64,000 bases of DNA from Sedimenticola_A sp040506895 (lineage in GTDB: Bacteria > Pseudomonadota > Gammaproteobacteria > Chromatiales > Chromatiaceae), in contig JBEVVY010000001.1 of the NCBI GenBank assembly GCA_040506895.1, positions 744,001 to 808,000 on the forward strand, given 5' to 3'. The notes beneath the pieces were generated by a model. The model was given only the letters and a program-made list of their open reading frames with translations. It ran no database searches and was not told where the DNA came from. How positions within the stretch are numbered: the first letter of the stretch is position 1; each line of letters starts with the position of its first letter. Made by a program: the position numbers and the translations under genes. Positions 1-7,652 of this stretch are shown here, piece after piece.

Positions 1-2
1 AC

Positions 3-209
3 CAGGCACTCCCCGTCCGTAGCGACAACCCCCTCCCCGCCCTGCTGGAGGCCTACCTGTTTCTCGGCCAGCACCCCTTCGCCGAACCACCAGCGACACT
101 GGCGGAATTCTGGGCCCACGCCGTGGCGAACTGGGATCCGGACCTGGTGCAATGCAATCACCGTTCGACCCCGACCTTGCATGACGGTCAATTTTCCGGG
201 CAAGCCTGA
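3..209 (+). CDS. C-terminal end of an unidentified protein
   Basis: An open frame runs in from the window edge and stops with TGA at 207-209, giving 68 residues. It has high GC3 and a typical core composition (motifs such as LLEAYLFLGQHPF). The fragment is too short for me to recognise the family, and its start lies outside the window. It is followed by about 200 noncoding bases before uppP, so it is probably the end of a separate transcription unit. Confidence 0.5.
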   Translation, partial: QALPVRSDNPLPALLEAYLFLGQHPFAEPPATLAEFWAHAVANWDPDLVQCNHRSTPTLHDGQFSGQA

Positions 210-408
210 TCGAGATCAGTGGCACCGCTGCGTGTGACGGGCACAGGGTGCAACGGATGCAGTTCCCCTGTATTATTTTTGCGCCTCCCGGCAATCCACG
301 GAATAAAAAGAGCACCGGAATGGATATCAACAGGACGCCGCATGCTGTCTACGTGAAGGTGAACGGCAACCAAGAGATGAAAGCACGTCGTTGTGGAGCA
401 ACTGCCTG

Positions 409-1218
409 ATGGAAGGCTTCCAGATCGTCATGCTCGCCCTGGTGCAGGGACTGACCGAGTTTCTGCCCATCTCCAGTTCAGCACACCTGATACTGGCCCC
501 CAAAGTGTTCGGATACAGCGACCAGGGACTCGCCTTTGACGTGGCGGTTCATATTGGCTCATTGCTGGCCGTCGTTGCCTATTTCCGGCACGAGGTCAGC
601 GTGATGACCGTGGATTTCGTCCGTTCACTGGGCAGAAACGGCGTTCAGACCGAAAACTCGCGCATGGCCTGGAAGATCATCCTTGCCACCCTGCCGATCA
701 TGATTTTCGGCAAGCTGATGTACTCCATGGTGCAATCCGACTTCCGCTCCATCACGGTGATTGCAACAACCACGATCGCGTTCGGCGTTCTGCTCCTGTG
801 GGCCGACATCAAGGGGGTACGCACAAGAGACGAGTACAGCGTCACCTGGAAGGACGCCCTCTTCATCGGGCTGTTTCAGGCGCTGGCGATCTTTCCCGGC
901 ACTTCCCGTTCCGGTGTCACCATAACCGCCGGCATGGTCATTGGCCTGACCCGGGAGGCGGCGTCACGATTCTCTTTTCTGCTCTCCATACCGACAATTC
1001 TCATGTCCGGCTCCCTGGTCACCCTGGAACTGGTCATAAGAGCCGAGCCGGTGGACTGGAGTGCCATGCTGGCCGGGGCATTTTTCGCCTTTATCGCGGC
1101 CTATCTCTGCATCCACCTGTTTCTGAAGCTGATAGAACGAATCAGCATGCTGCCGTTCGTCATCTACCGGCTGCTACTGGGTGCAGTGCTCGTGTGGTTT
1201 GCCGTGGCACAGGTCTAG
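409..1218 (+). CDS. uppP: Undecaprenyl-diphosphate phosphatase UppP (BacA)
   Basis: Integral membrane phosphatase that recycles undecaprenyl pyrophosphate to the monophosphate carrier used for peptidoglycan and other envelope polymers; its activity also gives bacitracin resistance. The 269-residue product has the family signature near the N-terminus (QGLTEFLPISSSAHL) and the second conserved motif FPGTSRSGVTI around residues 163-173, plus several hydrophobic segments. Length matches the E. coli protein (273). I chose ATG 409 rather than TTG 391 because GGAG at 394-397 lies about 11 bases upstream and the family begins with this MEGF-like stretch. It appears monocistronic. Confidence 0.97.
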   Translation: MEGFQIVMLALVQGLTEFLPISSSAHLILAPKVFGYSDQGLAFDVAVHIGSLLAVVAYFRHEVSVMTVDFVRSLGRNGVQTENSRMAWKIILATLPIMIFGKLMYSMVQSDFRSITVIATTTIAFGVLLLWADIKGVRTRDEYSVTWKDALFIGLFQALAIFPGTSRSGVTITAGMVIGLTREAASRFSFLLSIPTILMSGSLVTLELVIRAEPVDWSAMLAGAFFAFIAAYLCIHLFLKLIERISMLPFVIYRLLLGAVLVWFAVAQV

Positions 1219-1292
1219 CCTGGCGCCTGTTCGATAACAGGCGGGCTCATTGCAATGAACGAAGGTTGAGGCTGGGGCGGCTGAAAAATATT

Positions 1293-1550
1293 TCAAACGC
1301 CGTATTTTTTGAAGATCTCCTGCCTTACCGGGCAGGTACAGACCATCTGGTTACCCAGGTCTGTCTTGTAGGGGCACTCGTGCCCATCCCCCTTCTCGCA
1401 AAGTAATATGCAGTATCGCTTATCCGTCTTGCAGAATCCGATTCCACAGAGTTCGAAATCGGGATCGGTCAGGCAGGCATGGTCTTTTATGCATTTATCA
1501 GCCTCATCCACGATTTCGTCGGATATGTTGAACCTTACAGTCTGCTTCAT
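1293..1550 (-). CDS. Small cysteine-rich protein, unknown function
   Basis: The 85-residue product starts MKQTVRFNIS, preceded by a GGA-type ribosome site. It carries nine cysteines in a compact protein, including a C-terminal CTCPVR motif, which suggests a metal or Fe-S centre or a disulfide-rich fold. The N-terminal 20 residues resemble a short helical region (SDEIVDEADKC). I do not recognise the family. No signal peptide is visible, so a cytoplasmic metal-binding role is more likely than an exported disulfide protein. It is convergent with uppP and divergent from fccAB. A longer start at 1583 is possible but has no better ribosome site. Confidence 0.65.
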   Translation of the reverse strand: MKQTVRFNISDEIVDEADKCIKDHACLTDPDFELCGIGFCKTDKRYCILLCEKGDGHECPYKTDLGNQMVCTCPVRQEIFKKYGV

Positions 1551-1886
1551 TATTTCCAATCCATCCCCAGGGTGTCTCCACAACTGCGGGCCAATCCTTT
1601 AAATCTCACATCCCACTGTTTTTATTAGATTATTAACTTTTAATCATTTCAGAATCCATGCCTCAAGGCAATAGATCACGGTTCTGGAAAGGCGAACATT
1701 TCGACACTTCCAACAAGTCAATCCATTGGTTTTACCCAAAGAGTGTGACCTGCATCTTGTTTTCCGGAGATTGAAAAATGAGGCCGGATTAATTACCCCC
1801 CTCCATCCGTTAATCCTTTATAGCCCGCAACCGGAACCAGGTTGTCGAGGCTTTATTACCAATGACAAAGAGTGAGGGATACGCCT
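1551..1886. other. Intergenic region between the Cys-rich gene and fccA
   Basis: About 336 bases, AT-rich between 1610 and 1660, separating two divergent genes. It must hold the promoters of both. I see no convincing sigma70 pair, riboswitch or RNA gene. The ribosome site of fccA (GAGG at 1874-1877) lies at its right edge. Confidence 0.4.
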
Positions 1887-2252
1887 ATGCCAAATGATCG
1901 CCTGCTGAAAAATCTGATTGCCGGAGGAATCTGTGTCGTTTCAACACAGGTTGCCATGGCAGAGGATTTCACCATCAACCGCCTGCTTGCCTCCCAATGT
2001 GCACAGTGCCATGGCACCTGGGGTTATTCGGTCGGTGATATCGATGAACTCGCCGGTGAGAGCGCCAAGGACCTATACGAGGACCTGATCGACATGCGTC
2101 TCGAGGATCAGCCGGAAAACATCATGGATCACCAGGCTCTCGGCTACACAGATGAGCAGATCCGGCGTATCGCTGCCTATTACGCAACTATTCCTGAATC
2201 CAAGCGGGAGGATAAAGAGGAAGAGGAACATGATGAGGAAGACGATGATTGA
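1887..2252 (+). CDS. fccA: Flavocytochrome c sulfide dehydrogenase, cytochrome subunit
   Basis: Exported c-type cytochrome expected to take electrons from the FccB flavoprotein during periplasmic sulfide oxidation. The 121-residue product has a Sec-type signal (AGGICVVSTQVAMA) and one haem motif CAQCH near mature residue 13. A conserved-type segment LAGESAKDLYEDL follows, as in FccA/cytochrome c class I. It is monohaem, whereas the best-studied Allochromatium subunit is dihaem. The C-terminus is a run of Glu/Asp from about residue 106 on, which is unusual. ATG 1887 is chosen over GTG 1872 because GAGG at 1874-1877 is well spaced. It is followed after 65 bases by fccB on the same strand. Confidence 0.85.
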   Translation: MPNDRLLKNLIAGGICVVSTQVAMAEDFTINRLLASQCAQCHGTWGYSVGDIDELAGESAKDLYEDLIDMRLEDQPENIMDHQALGYTDEQIRRIAAYYATIPESKREDKEEEEHDEEDDD

Positions 2253-2317
2253 GATGTCTCCAGAAACCCACAGGACAGTTCATCGTCAAACCCGCTTAAT
2301 CAGAGGATAACGAAACA

Positions 2318-3592
2318 ATGAATTCAGAACGGAGAAGATTCATAAAGGCCATGGGTGCGACGGCGGCCACAGCGGCTTTTGCCCCAATAAACGTAAGTGC
2401 AGGCAGTAACTACCATGTCATCGTAGTCGGTGGCGGTTTCGCCGGCGCGACCGTGGCCAAGTACATTCGTATATGGACCGGCTACGCGGTGGATGTCACC
2501 CTGATCGATGCCAAGCCCTTTCACACCTCGTGTGTGCTCAGTAACCTGATACTCAACCGTCGCCTTCCAATGAGCGATCTGCAGATCAGTTACGACCACC
2601 TGATCAGCAACCATGGCATAAGAGTGGTCCATGACAAGGTGACAAAGATTATCCCCTCCTCCCCCGCGGTCAGGCTGAAGAACAGGGGCGAATTGGGTGC
2701 CGACAAGATCGTCGTGGCCACCGGCATCGGCTTCGAGAAACCGGCCGGGCTGGATAGCAGTAAATCACCGCACGCCTGGATCGCAGGCAACCAGACCGTC
2801 TCCCTGGCCAGAAAGCTCGGCAACATGGGCGTGGATGATACGTTTATCATGACCATTCCCAAGTCGCCCTACCGTTGTCCCCCGGGACCCTACGAGCGCG
2901 CCTGCATCGTGGCCGACTACCTGCAACGGAAAGGTTATGACACCGGCGACAAGGCGAAGGTCCTCGTCCTGGACGCAAACAGTGATATCCAGGCGGAAAA
3001 GTCGACCTTCAGCCGGGCGTTCAACAATCTCTACGGAAATATCCTCGACTACCGGACCGGAGTCGATCTCTACGGCGTGGATTCGGACAACGGAATCGTT
3101 CAGACCACGGCAGGAGAGTTCCAGGGCAGTCTCCTGAACATCATTCCACAACAGCGTGCCACGGCCCTGGTGCGTAAGCCTAATGCCGATCTTACCGGGG
3201 GTGGCCGCTGGGCACCTGTTGATCCGACGACCTACCAGTCCACCCTCTTTGATGACATCTACATCATCGGTGACTCCCAGGGGACCAACCAGCCAAAATC
3301 AGCCCACATGGCCAACTCCCAGGCCAAGGTGTGCGCCGATGCCATCGTCCGCTCCCTCTCCAACCAGCCCACCGACACGAGCGAGCGCCTGGAGAACATC
3401 ACCACCAACTCGGCCTGTTACAGCCCCATCAACTCCAGGGAGGCCTCCTGGCTGACAGCAAACTTTGCCTACAACCAGAGCACCGGCCAGATGCAACTGG
3501 CGCACATAGGCGAGGCCCACAAGTGGAACAGTGAGAACTACCAGGAGATGTTCACCTGGGCACAGAACCTGTTTACCGACTGTTTTATCTGA
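2318..3592 (+). CDS. fccB: Flavocytochrome c sulfide dehydrogenase, flavoprotein subunit
   Basis: Periplasmic FAD enzyme oxidising sulfide to sulfur/polysulfide and passing electrons to the cytochrome subunit. The 424-residue precursor begins with a Tat signal (MNSERRRFIKAMGATAATAA). A Rossmann GGGFAGA motif lies at residues 38-44. C72 (TSCVLSN) matches the cysteine that binds FAD covalently in Allochromatium FccB. C187 (YRCPPGPYERA) and C367 (SACYSP) match the redox-active cysteine pair. A second nucleotide-binding motif IIGDSQG is at 316-322. A purine-rich AGAGGA site precedes ATG 2318. It forms an operon with fccA and ends in a strong terminator. Confidence 0.94.
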   Translation: MNSERRRFIKAMGATAATAAFAPINVSAGSNYHVIVVGGGFAGATVAKYIRIWTGYAVDVTLIDAKPFHTSCVLSNLILNRRLPMSDLQISYDHLISNHGIRVVHDKVTKIIPSSPAVRLKNRGELGADKIVVATGIGFEKPAGLDSSKSPHAWIAGNQTVSLARKLGNMGVDDTFIMTIPKSPYRCPPGPYERACIVADYLQRKGYDTGDKAKVLVLDANSDIQAEKSTFSRAFNNLYGNILDYRTGVDLYGVDSDNGIVQTTAGEFQGSLLNIIPQQRATALVRKPNADLTGGGRWAPVDPTTYQSTLFDDIYIIGDSQGTNQPKSAHMANSQAKVCADAIVRSLSNQPTDTSERLENITTNSACYSPINSREASWLTANFAYNQSTGQMQLAHIGEAHKWNSENYQEMFTWAQNLFTDCFI

Positions 3593-3613
3593 CCGGCATC
3601 CGGTTCCACAAAG

Positions 3614-3646
3614 AAAAAGGGCAACACGCTATGTGTTGCCCTTTTT
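3614..3646 (+). terminator. Rho-independent terminator after fccAB
   Basis: Perfect stem GGGCAACAC / GTGTTGCCC with a five-base loop. It is flanked by A5 and T5 and could therefore act in both directions. It is 21 bases after the fccB stop. Confidence 0.92.
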
Positions 3647-3663
3647 GCCATTCAAACCGATTG

Positions 3664-3679
3664 TGGTGCCCGGGGCCGG
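3664..3679. repeat. Left attachment repeat (attL)
   Basis: Identical over 16 bases to the last 16 bases of the tRNA-Leu gene (read on the other strand). Identity stops at once on the inner side (CATGAAG here against ACTTGAA in the tRNA). Confidence 0.85.
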
Positions 3680-3799
3680 CATGAAGTGCATTCCTCATAG
3701 CTGAACATAAAGTAACACAACTAGCTGTTTATTCTTATGTTATCAGAATTTCAGCTTCGCATAGCTGAACATAGATTTTCACTGTTTTTCACGTTTAAA

Positions 3800-3819
3800 G
3801 GTGGGCTAAAAGGTGGACT
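3800..3819. repeat. Island-end repeat, left copy (possible integrase arm site)
   Basis: GGTGGGCTAAAAGGTGGACT, in the same orientation as a copy at 41740-41759 with one mismatch. The left copy lies about 120 bases inside attL and the right copy about 55 bases inside attR. It contains an internal duplication (GGTGG..CTAAA / GGTGGACT). This position and repetition are what arm-type binding sites of an integrase look like. It could also be the relic of an integrase gene end. Confidence 0.5.
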
Positions 3820-4032
3820 ATATTTGACCAACAGTTCGGTGCCCTCGATGAAAAACATGGTAGTGAGTCGATTTAAAGCCCAGTCTCTCCCTGCTGGCAA
3901 GCATGTTGATGGATAGGATTTATGGATTTTATGGAGTTCCCAGGGTTTCATGGACACTACCCTCAGCGCTATTGGACTTCCCACGGTCCAATAGACACTT
4001 CCGAGCTATGATTCGAGCATAGGAGGAAGCAT

Positions 4033-4335
4033 ATGAGCAGTCAACAATATACCCCAGAATTCAAAGAAGAAGCCGTTCGCCAAATTGTGGACCGTGGATA
4101 CTCTATCAACGAGGTTTCAGAACGATTAGGTCTTTCCGCTCACAGCCTTTACAAGTGGGTAAAGGCGGTAAAGCCAGATAAGAGTGAACAGCACGCTGCG
4201 GAACTAATCAAGGCAAAGAGTGAGATACTAAAACTACGTGCACAACTGAGACGCACAGAAGAGGAGCGTGACATTTTAAAAAGGCCGCGCGGTACTTTGC
4301 CAAAGAGCCCGAGTAAAGTACCGCCTCATCAATGA
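4033..4335 (+). pseudogene. IS3-family OrfA with a frameshifted end
   Basis: Transposase helix-turn-helix and leucine-zipper subunit (YTPEFKEEAVRQIVDRGYS at the start; leucine-zipper region LKLRAQLRRTEEERDILK). The family usually ends ILKKAAxYFAKE. Here that ending is found in the -1 frame directly after TTTTAAAAAGG, so either one A was lost from the A tract or a T TTA AAA slippery site is used. A good AGGAGG-like site precedes ATG 4033. It cannot be functional because the partner orfB is destroyed. Confidence 0.8.
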
Positions 4336-4363
4336 GCACCAACATCACTATGGCGTTAAAACC

Positions 4364-4608
4364 ATGTGCCGGATACTCAAGGCCTCACGCAGTGGATTCT
4401 ATCAGTGGTTGCATAAACAGCTCTCAGATCGGGCCATTGAAGATTTACGGCTTTTAGAATTGATGCGTACCTCCTATGTGGCCAGCAGTGATGTATATGG
4501 CTCTCCCAGGGTATTTCTTGATCTTCGAGAGGCGGGAGAGACCTGTGGTAAGCATCGGGTTGCCAGAATCATGAGGGAGAACAAAATAAAAGCATTACGG
4601 GGCTATAA
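4364..4608 (+). pseudogene. IS3-family OrfB, N-terminal fragment
   Basis: The frame reads through YRLINEHQHHYGVKTMCRIL, typical of the start of IS3-family transposases. The HTH_21-like part (VYGSPRVFLDLREAGETCGKHRVARIMRE) is present. It stops at ALRGY where a second IS begins at 4609. No DDE residue is in this piece. Its natural C-terminus is at 5817-5882. Confidence 0.8.
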
Positions 4609-4663
4609 TGACCTGCCCCCAGAATTACTACCATGCGTCTCTTAGCTCAATCTGCATGGTTGT

Positions 4664-5461
4664 TTAAGTCCGTAGTTCCTTCGCTGCCTCAGCAGGCGTC
4701 CTGTAACCGAGCATCGAATGAGGACGGCATTCATTGTAGTCGGTCCGCCACTGCTTGATCACTGCCCTGGCATGACTGAGTGTATGAAACCAGTGCTCAT
4801 TTAGACACTCATCCCGGAATTTCCCGTTGAAGCTCTCAATGAAAGCATTCTGAGTCGGCTTACCAGGCTGTATCAACTTCAACTGCACACCATGCTCGTA
4901 AGCCCACTGATCGAGCGCCTTGCCGGTAAACTCTGGTCCCTGGTCAGTCCGAACAGCCTTGGGATATCCCTGAAATCTGGCAGCCTGATCCAAAATCCGT
5001 GTCACATACTGCCCCGAGATCCCGAAGTCGGCTACCAGGTCGATCGCTTCCTTTGTGCAATCATCAACAATGGTCAGTATCTTCATACGCCGTCCATTGG
5101 CCAAGCTATCCATGACAAAGTCCATTGACCAGACCTCGTTGCGCTGCATTGGCAACTCCAAGGGTTCACGAGGGACCATCACGCCTTTACGTTTCTTGCG
5201 CCTCTTCACAGGCAGATTCGCTTCACTATAGAGCCAATATACACGCTTGTGGTTGACCTCGTGGCCCTCACGACGCAGTAAGGCATGGATACGTCGATAG
5301 CCGAAGCGCCGCCGCTCCTGTGCGAGTTCGACAATACGTGAGCGTAGCGCTACCGTCTCCGCTTTCTGTTTTGCCTCGTATCGCAGGGTACTGCGGTATA
5401 TCCCCACCAGTTCACAAGCACGCCGTTCAGAGATTGTTGTCCCAGAACGCATCTCTTCCAC
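4664..5461 (-). CDS. IS407-type transposase OrfB (DDE integrase)
   Basis: 265-residue rve-type integrase core. Catalytic acidic residues are visible in WSMDFVMD, RTDQGPEF and FIESFNGKFRDECL. An N-terminal HTH_21-like part is present (RRFGYRRIHALLRREGHEVNHKRV). The active protein is probably an OrfAB fusion made by -1 slippage on AAAAAAG at the end of orfA: the -1 frame there continues VLAPQARRDAVEEM into this gene. All motifs look intact, so the element may be active. Confidence 0.92.
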   Translation of the reverse strand: MEEMRSGTTISERRACELVGIYRSTLRYEAKQKAETVALRSRIVELAQERRRFGYRRIHALLRREGHEVNHKRVYWLYSEANLPVKRRKKRKGVMVPREPLELPMQRNEVWSMDFVMDSLANGRRMKILTIVDDCTKEAIDLVADFGISGQYVTRILDQAARFQGYPKAVRTDQGPEFTGKALDQWAYEHGVQLKLIQPGKPTQNAFIESFNGKFRDECLNEHWFHTLSHARAVIKQWRTDYNECRPHSMLGYRTPAEAAKELRT

Positions 5462-5484
5462 AGCGTCCCTTCGTGCCTGTGGGG

Positions 5485-5748
5485 CTAATACTTTTTTCTG
5501 AGCGCCACTTCTAACGCTTCTTTATCCAGCATCGTCTCAGCCAGCAGTTTCTTCAGACGGGCATTTTCCTGCTCCAGGGCCTTCAGGCGCTTGGCCTCGG
5601 AGACGTCCATCCCTCCAAACTTGGCTCGCCAAGTGTAGAACGAGGCATCGCTGAAACCGTGCTTTCGGCATAGTTCCTTGACCGGAACACCAGCCTCCGC
5701 CTCTTTCAGAAATCCGATAATCTGCGCTTCGCTAAACCGTTTTTTCAT
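5485..5748 (-). CDS. IS407-type transposase OrfA
   Basis: 87-residue helix-turn-helix subunit (MKKRFSEAQIIGFLKEAEAG) that binds the IS ends, with a leucine-rich C-terminal coiled coil (LKALEQENARLKKLLAE). It ends in LRKKY over an A6G slippery run, the site expected for the frameshift that makes OrfAB. Confidence 0.92.
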   Translation of the reverse strand: MKKRFSEAQIIGFLKEAEAGVPVKELCRKHGFSDASFYTWRAKFGGMDVSEAKRLKALEQENARLKKLLAETMLDKEALEVALRKKY

Positions 5749-5816
5749 GTCTACTTTCTCCTCTGAAAGCAGACTTTACTAAGTTCAGACTGGTAGTGAA
5801 ATCGGGGAGCAGGTCA

Positions 5817-5882
5817 GAAGCGTTCTACAATCGAAGCCGCAGAAACAGCCATCTCGACGGGATAAGTCCAGAGGCCTTTTAG
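5817..5882 (+). pseudogene. C-terminal fragment of the interrupted IS3-family OrfB
   Basis: In-frame codons EAFYNRSRRNSHLDGISPEA followed by F and TAG match the usual C-terminus of IS3 transposases (FYN..R.H..L...SP..F). Its presence on the far side of the IS407-type element shows that the two flanks once belonged to one gene. Confidence 0.75.
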
Positions 5883-6031
5883 CGTGCCTCATTTTGAGGG
5901 TTCGGGGTGTCATCCAGACCGTGGGAAGTCCAATCGCTTAGCTATGATTTCCACAAAAGTCTGGGAACTCCATTTTAAAAAAATTAGAGATCAAGAGACT
6001 AATTTAATTTTACAGATACCAGGAGTTTTCT

Positions 6032-6667
6032 TCACATATCCATGCTAGAATTTTCAGAATGCCAATCATTTATTGTTATCTGCACTTTTGTAAATAGAGC
6101 TTGCTTATTGCGAATAGCATAGTTTTCGTTAAAAAGGCTAATATAAAAATCAGGTGGTCTTAGATCTGGATTTTTATTTGCTTTAGCAAAATCTATATCT
6201 AGACCATGTTTTTTCACAGCCATCTTAAAATCTTTAAATACAAAAGGCTTATTTAGCTCTTGGTTAATCTCATCAATACCAGCCTTTAAACTCTCTATGT
6301 TATGTGATCGATTTTGAAAAAATATTCGGTGTTCGTCATACAGATTTTTGTTACATTCCAACTTCATGAATCGGTTAAATGCGGCAGGGTTTTCATGTAT
6401 TATTTTATTAATAATTCTTTTATATTCATTAGAAATCGGATCACAATACTCGATGTTAGACGTGATAATTATTTTCCTTTTTCTAATCTTTCCTTGGTAA
6501 TCAGAAAGTATTTTGTATACACAAACTCTAACTAATAGTTCACCAATTTCTTTTTTTCCTTCCAGAAAATCAGGTGAATATTCCTCCACATAGAGGTCAT
6601 GGGTTGAGATAACTTGCCCTACTCCCTCTTCAGTTTGAATCCATTGTCCAGCTGTAAATTCTTTCAT
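6032..6667 (-). CDS. Candidate immunity protein for the HNH Rhs toxin
   Basis: 211 residues, no signal peptide and no recognised family. It begins only 5 bases after the stop of the Rhs tip toxin gene (6673), on the same strand, the position where cognate immunity genes of Rhs/polymorphic toxins are found. The coding sequence is strongly AT-rich compared with the core genome, as is common for such cassettes. A cytoplasmic location fits an inhibitor of a nuclease. The immunity role is inferred from position only. Confidence 0.6.
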   Translation of the reverse strand: MKEFTAGQWIQTEEGVGQVISTHDLYVEEYSPDFLEGKKEIGELLVRVCVYKILSDYQGKIRKRKIIITSNIEYCDPISNEYKRIINKIIHENPAAFNRFMKLECNKNLYDEHRIFFQNRSHNIESLKAGIDEINQELNKPFVFKDFKMAVKKHGLDIDFAKANKNPDLRPPDFYISLFNENYAIRNKQALFTKVQITINDWHSENSSMDM

Positions 6668-6672
6668 GATAT

Positions 6673-7599
6673 TCAGTGTAGTGCTCTGTGTTGTTTTGGT
6701 GTAAGCAATCTTATGTTTCTTGGGTCACTCATTCTTGATTTGTTCTTAGCAACGGGGTCTACATGATGACCTTCTAATCCACTTCCTGTACGAGGGAGCC
6801 CTGCATCTTTTTTTGCATCTCTAACCCCTGCATTTCTCATTGCAGTGACAAATTTCTTCCGTTGGTTAGCCGGCAATGAATTATATATTCTATCGACCCA
6901 TTTATTTTCTAAATCCTGCATTTTCCCATAAGCATCAGTTACTTGCTTGGTGAATTTTGCACCACCGTAAATATCACCTGCAACTGGGATAAGTTCTAGT
7001 GCTATTTCTAGCGGAGAGGAATCTAATGAACTCATAACATCGACAACATCAATCATAAACTCTTTTCTTTGACTTTGATTCATATAGCGTCCTAGTCGTC
7101 TCATTTGTCGGTTCCCCATTTTTTTTAGGCCTTGTCTAATTCCTTGTTTTGCTACTTGCTTAGCGAAAACAGAAATCGGGCTGTTTCCATCTGGATCTAC
7201 ATATCTATACGGATTATTGTTCGCATAAGCATATCGACTGAATCGATGCTCGGGTAAATCCGTTATCCCGTCTACCGGATCAGGACTGATAAATCTCCCT
7301 GTGCCAGGTGAATACCAACGCGCTCCAAAATAGGAAAGTCCTATATCTTCATAGTAGGTTTTACCCGTAAACCAGACCTTATTATCGGATGGCTGGCGCC
7401 ACAACTTTGAACCATAAGGTCTATAGTTTTCACGCCATACCAACTGGCCAGTTGAATCAGTGGCAGCAACGGGTGATCCAAGTGCATCGTTATGGTAGTA
7501 GGTAATGGTCTGTGCACTTTGTAACGATGCCGAAAACACCAATACCAGAAAGCTTACGAGTGACATCCAGAACTTAAGCCATTTGTGTTTTCTAGTCAT
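6673..7599 (-). CDS. Rhs tip protein with signal peptide and HNH/ENDO VII-type nuclease C-terminus
   Basis: 308 residues from ATG 7599, which has GAGGATAGGG upstream; an extended frame reaches 7656. The product starts with a signal-like segment (WMSLVSFLVLVFSASLQSA). It continues directly with the last part of an Rhs core (YYHNDALGSPVAATDSTG, FTGKTYYEDIGLSYFGARWY, GRFISPDP). The C-terminal 30 residues hold GHHVDPV..DP.NIRLLTP..HRALH, an HNH-like metal-finger nuclease motif. Normally this tip is the end of a giant Rhs protein. Here it is a separate exported gene directly behind the large Rhs gene. The next gene is the candidate immunity gene. Confidence 0.8.
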   Translation of the reverse strand: MTRKHKWLKFWMSLVSFLVLVFSASLQSAQTITYYHNDALGSPVAATDSTGQLVWRENYRPYGSKLWRQPSDNKVWFTGKTYYEDIGLSYFGARWYSPGTGRFISPDPVDGITDLPEHRFSRYAYANNNPYRYVDPDGNSPISVFAKQVAKQGIRQGLKKMGNRQMRRLGRYMNQSQRKEFMIDVVDVMSSLDSSPLEIALELIPVAGDIYGGAKFTKQVTDAYGKMQDLENKWVDRIYNSLPANQRKKFVTAMRNAGVRDAKKDAGLPRTGSGLEGHHVDPVAKNKSRMSDPRNIRLLTPKQHRALH

Positions 7600-7652
7600 A
7601 TCCCTATCCTCAGATATCATGTTGAGACGATTGAATAAGTTGTGATATAGAA

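Larger units (their letters stand above)
4609..5816 (-). mobile_element. IS3-family element of the IS407 type, apparently complete
   Basis: 1208 bp with ends TGACCTGCCCCCAGAATT (4609-4626) and AATCGGGGAGCAGGTCA (5800-5816, complementary end TGACCTGCTCCCCGATT). These are ends of the kind known for the IS407 group. Both transposase frames are intact. The flanks differ (ATAA left, GAAG right), so no target duplication is seen. This agrees with a deletion in the host IS at the time of or after insertion. Confidence 0.85.
3971..5934. mobile_element. IS3-family element, interrupted and internally deleted
   Basis: Perfect 18-bp inverted ends ATTGGACTTCCCACGGTC (3971-3988) and its complement (5917-5934) are flanked by CGCT on both sides (3967-3970, 5935-5938), a target duplication of the size IS3 elements make. 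It contains orfA, the N-terminal part of orfB, then a complete second IS (4609-5816), then only the last 20 or so codons of orfB (5817-5882). The central part of orfB, including the DDE core, is missing, so an adjacent deletion accompanied the second insertion. Confidence 0.85.
3931..5973. mobile_element. Outer IS remnant (first layer of a nested set)
   Basis: Inverted ends ATGGAGTTCCCAG at 3931-3943 and CTGGGAACTCCAT at 5961-5973 are perfect over 13 bases. Both lie just outside the IS3-family element at 3971-5934. I see no coding sequence left between the outer and inner ends, so this is either a relic invaded by the next element or a nearby end pair of the same IS family. The flanks both contain T runs, so a short target duplication cannot be judged. 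Confidence 0.5.

Noticed and set aside
2324..3520. Long antisense frames within fccB
   Set aside because: They mirror high-GC codon use of fccB and lack start sites and domain motifs.
3751..3984. 77-codon minus-strand open frame at the island left end
   Set aside because: It runs through repeats and IS ends, has no ribosome site or homology I can recognise, and is most likely chance.
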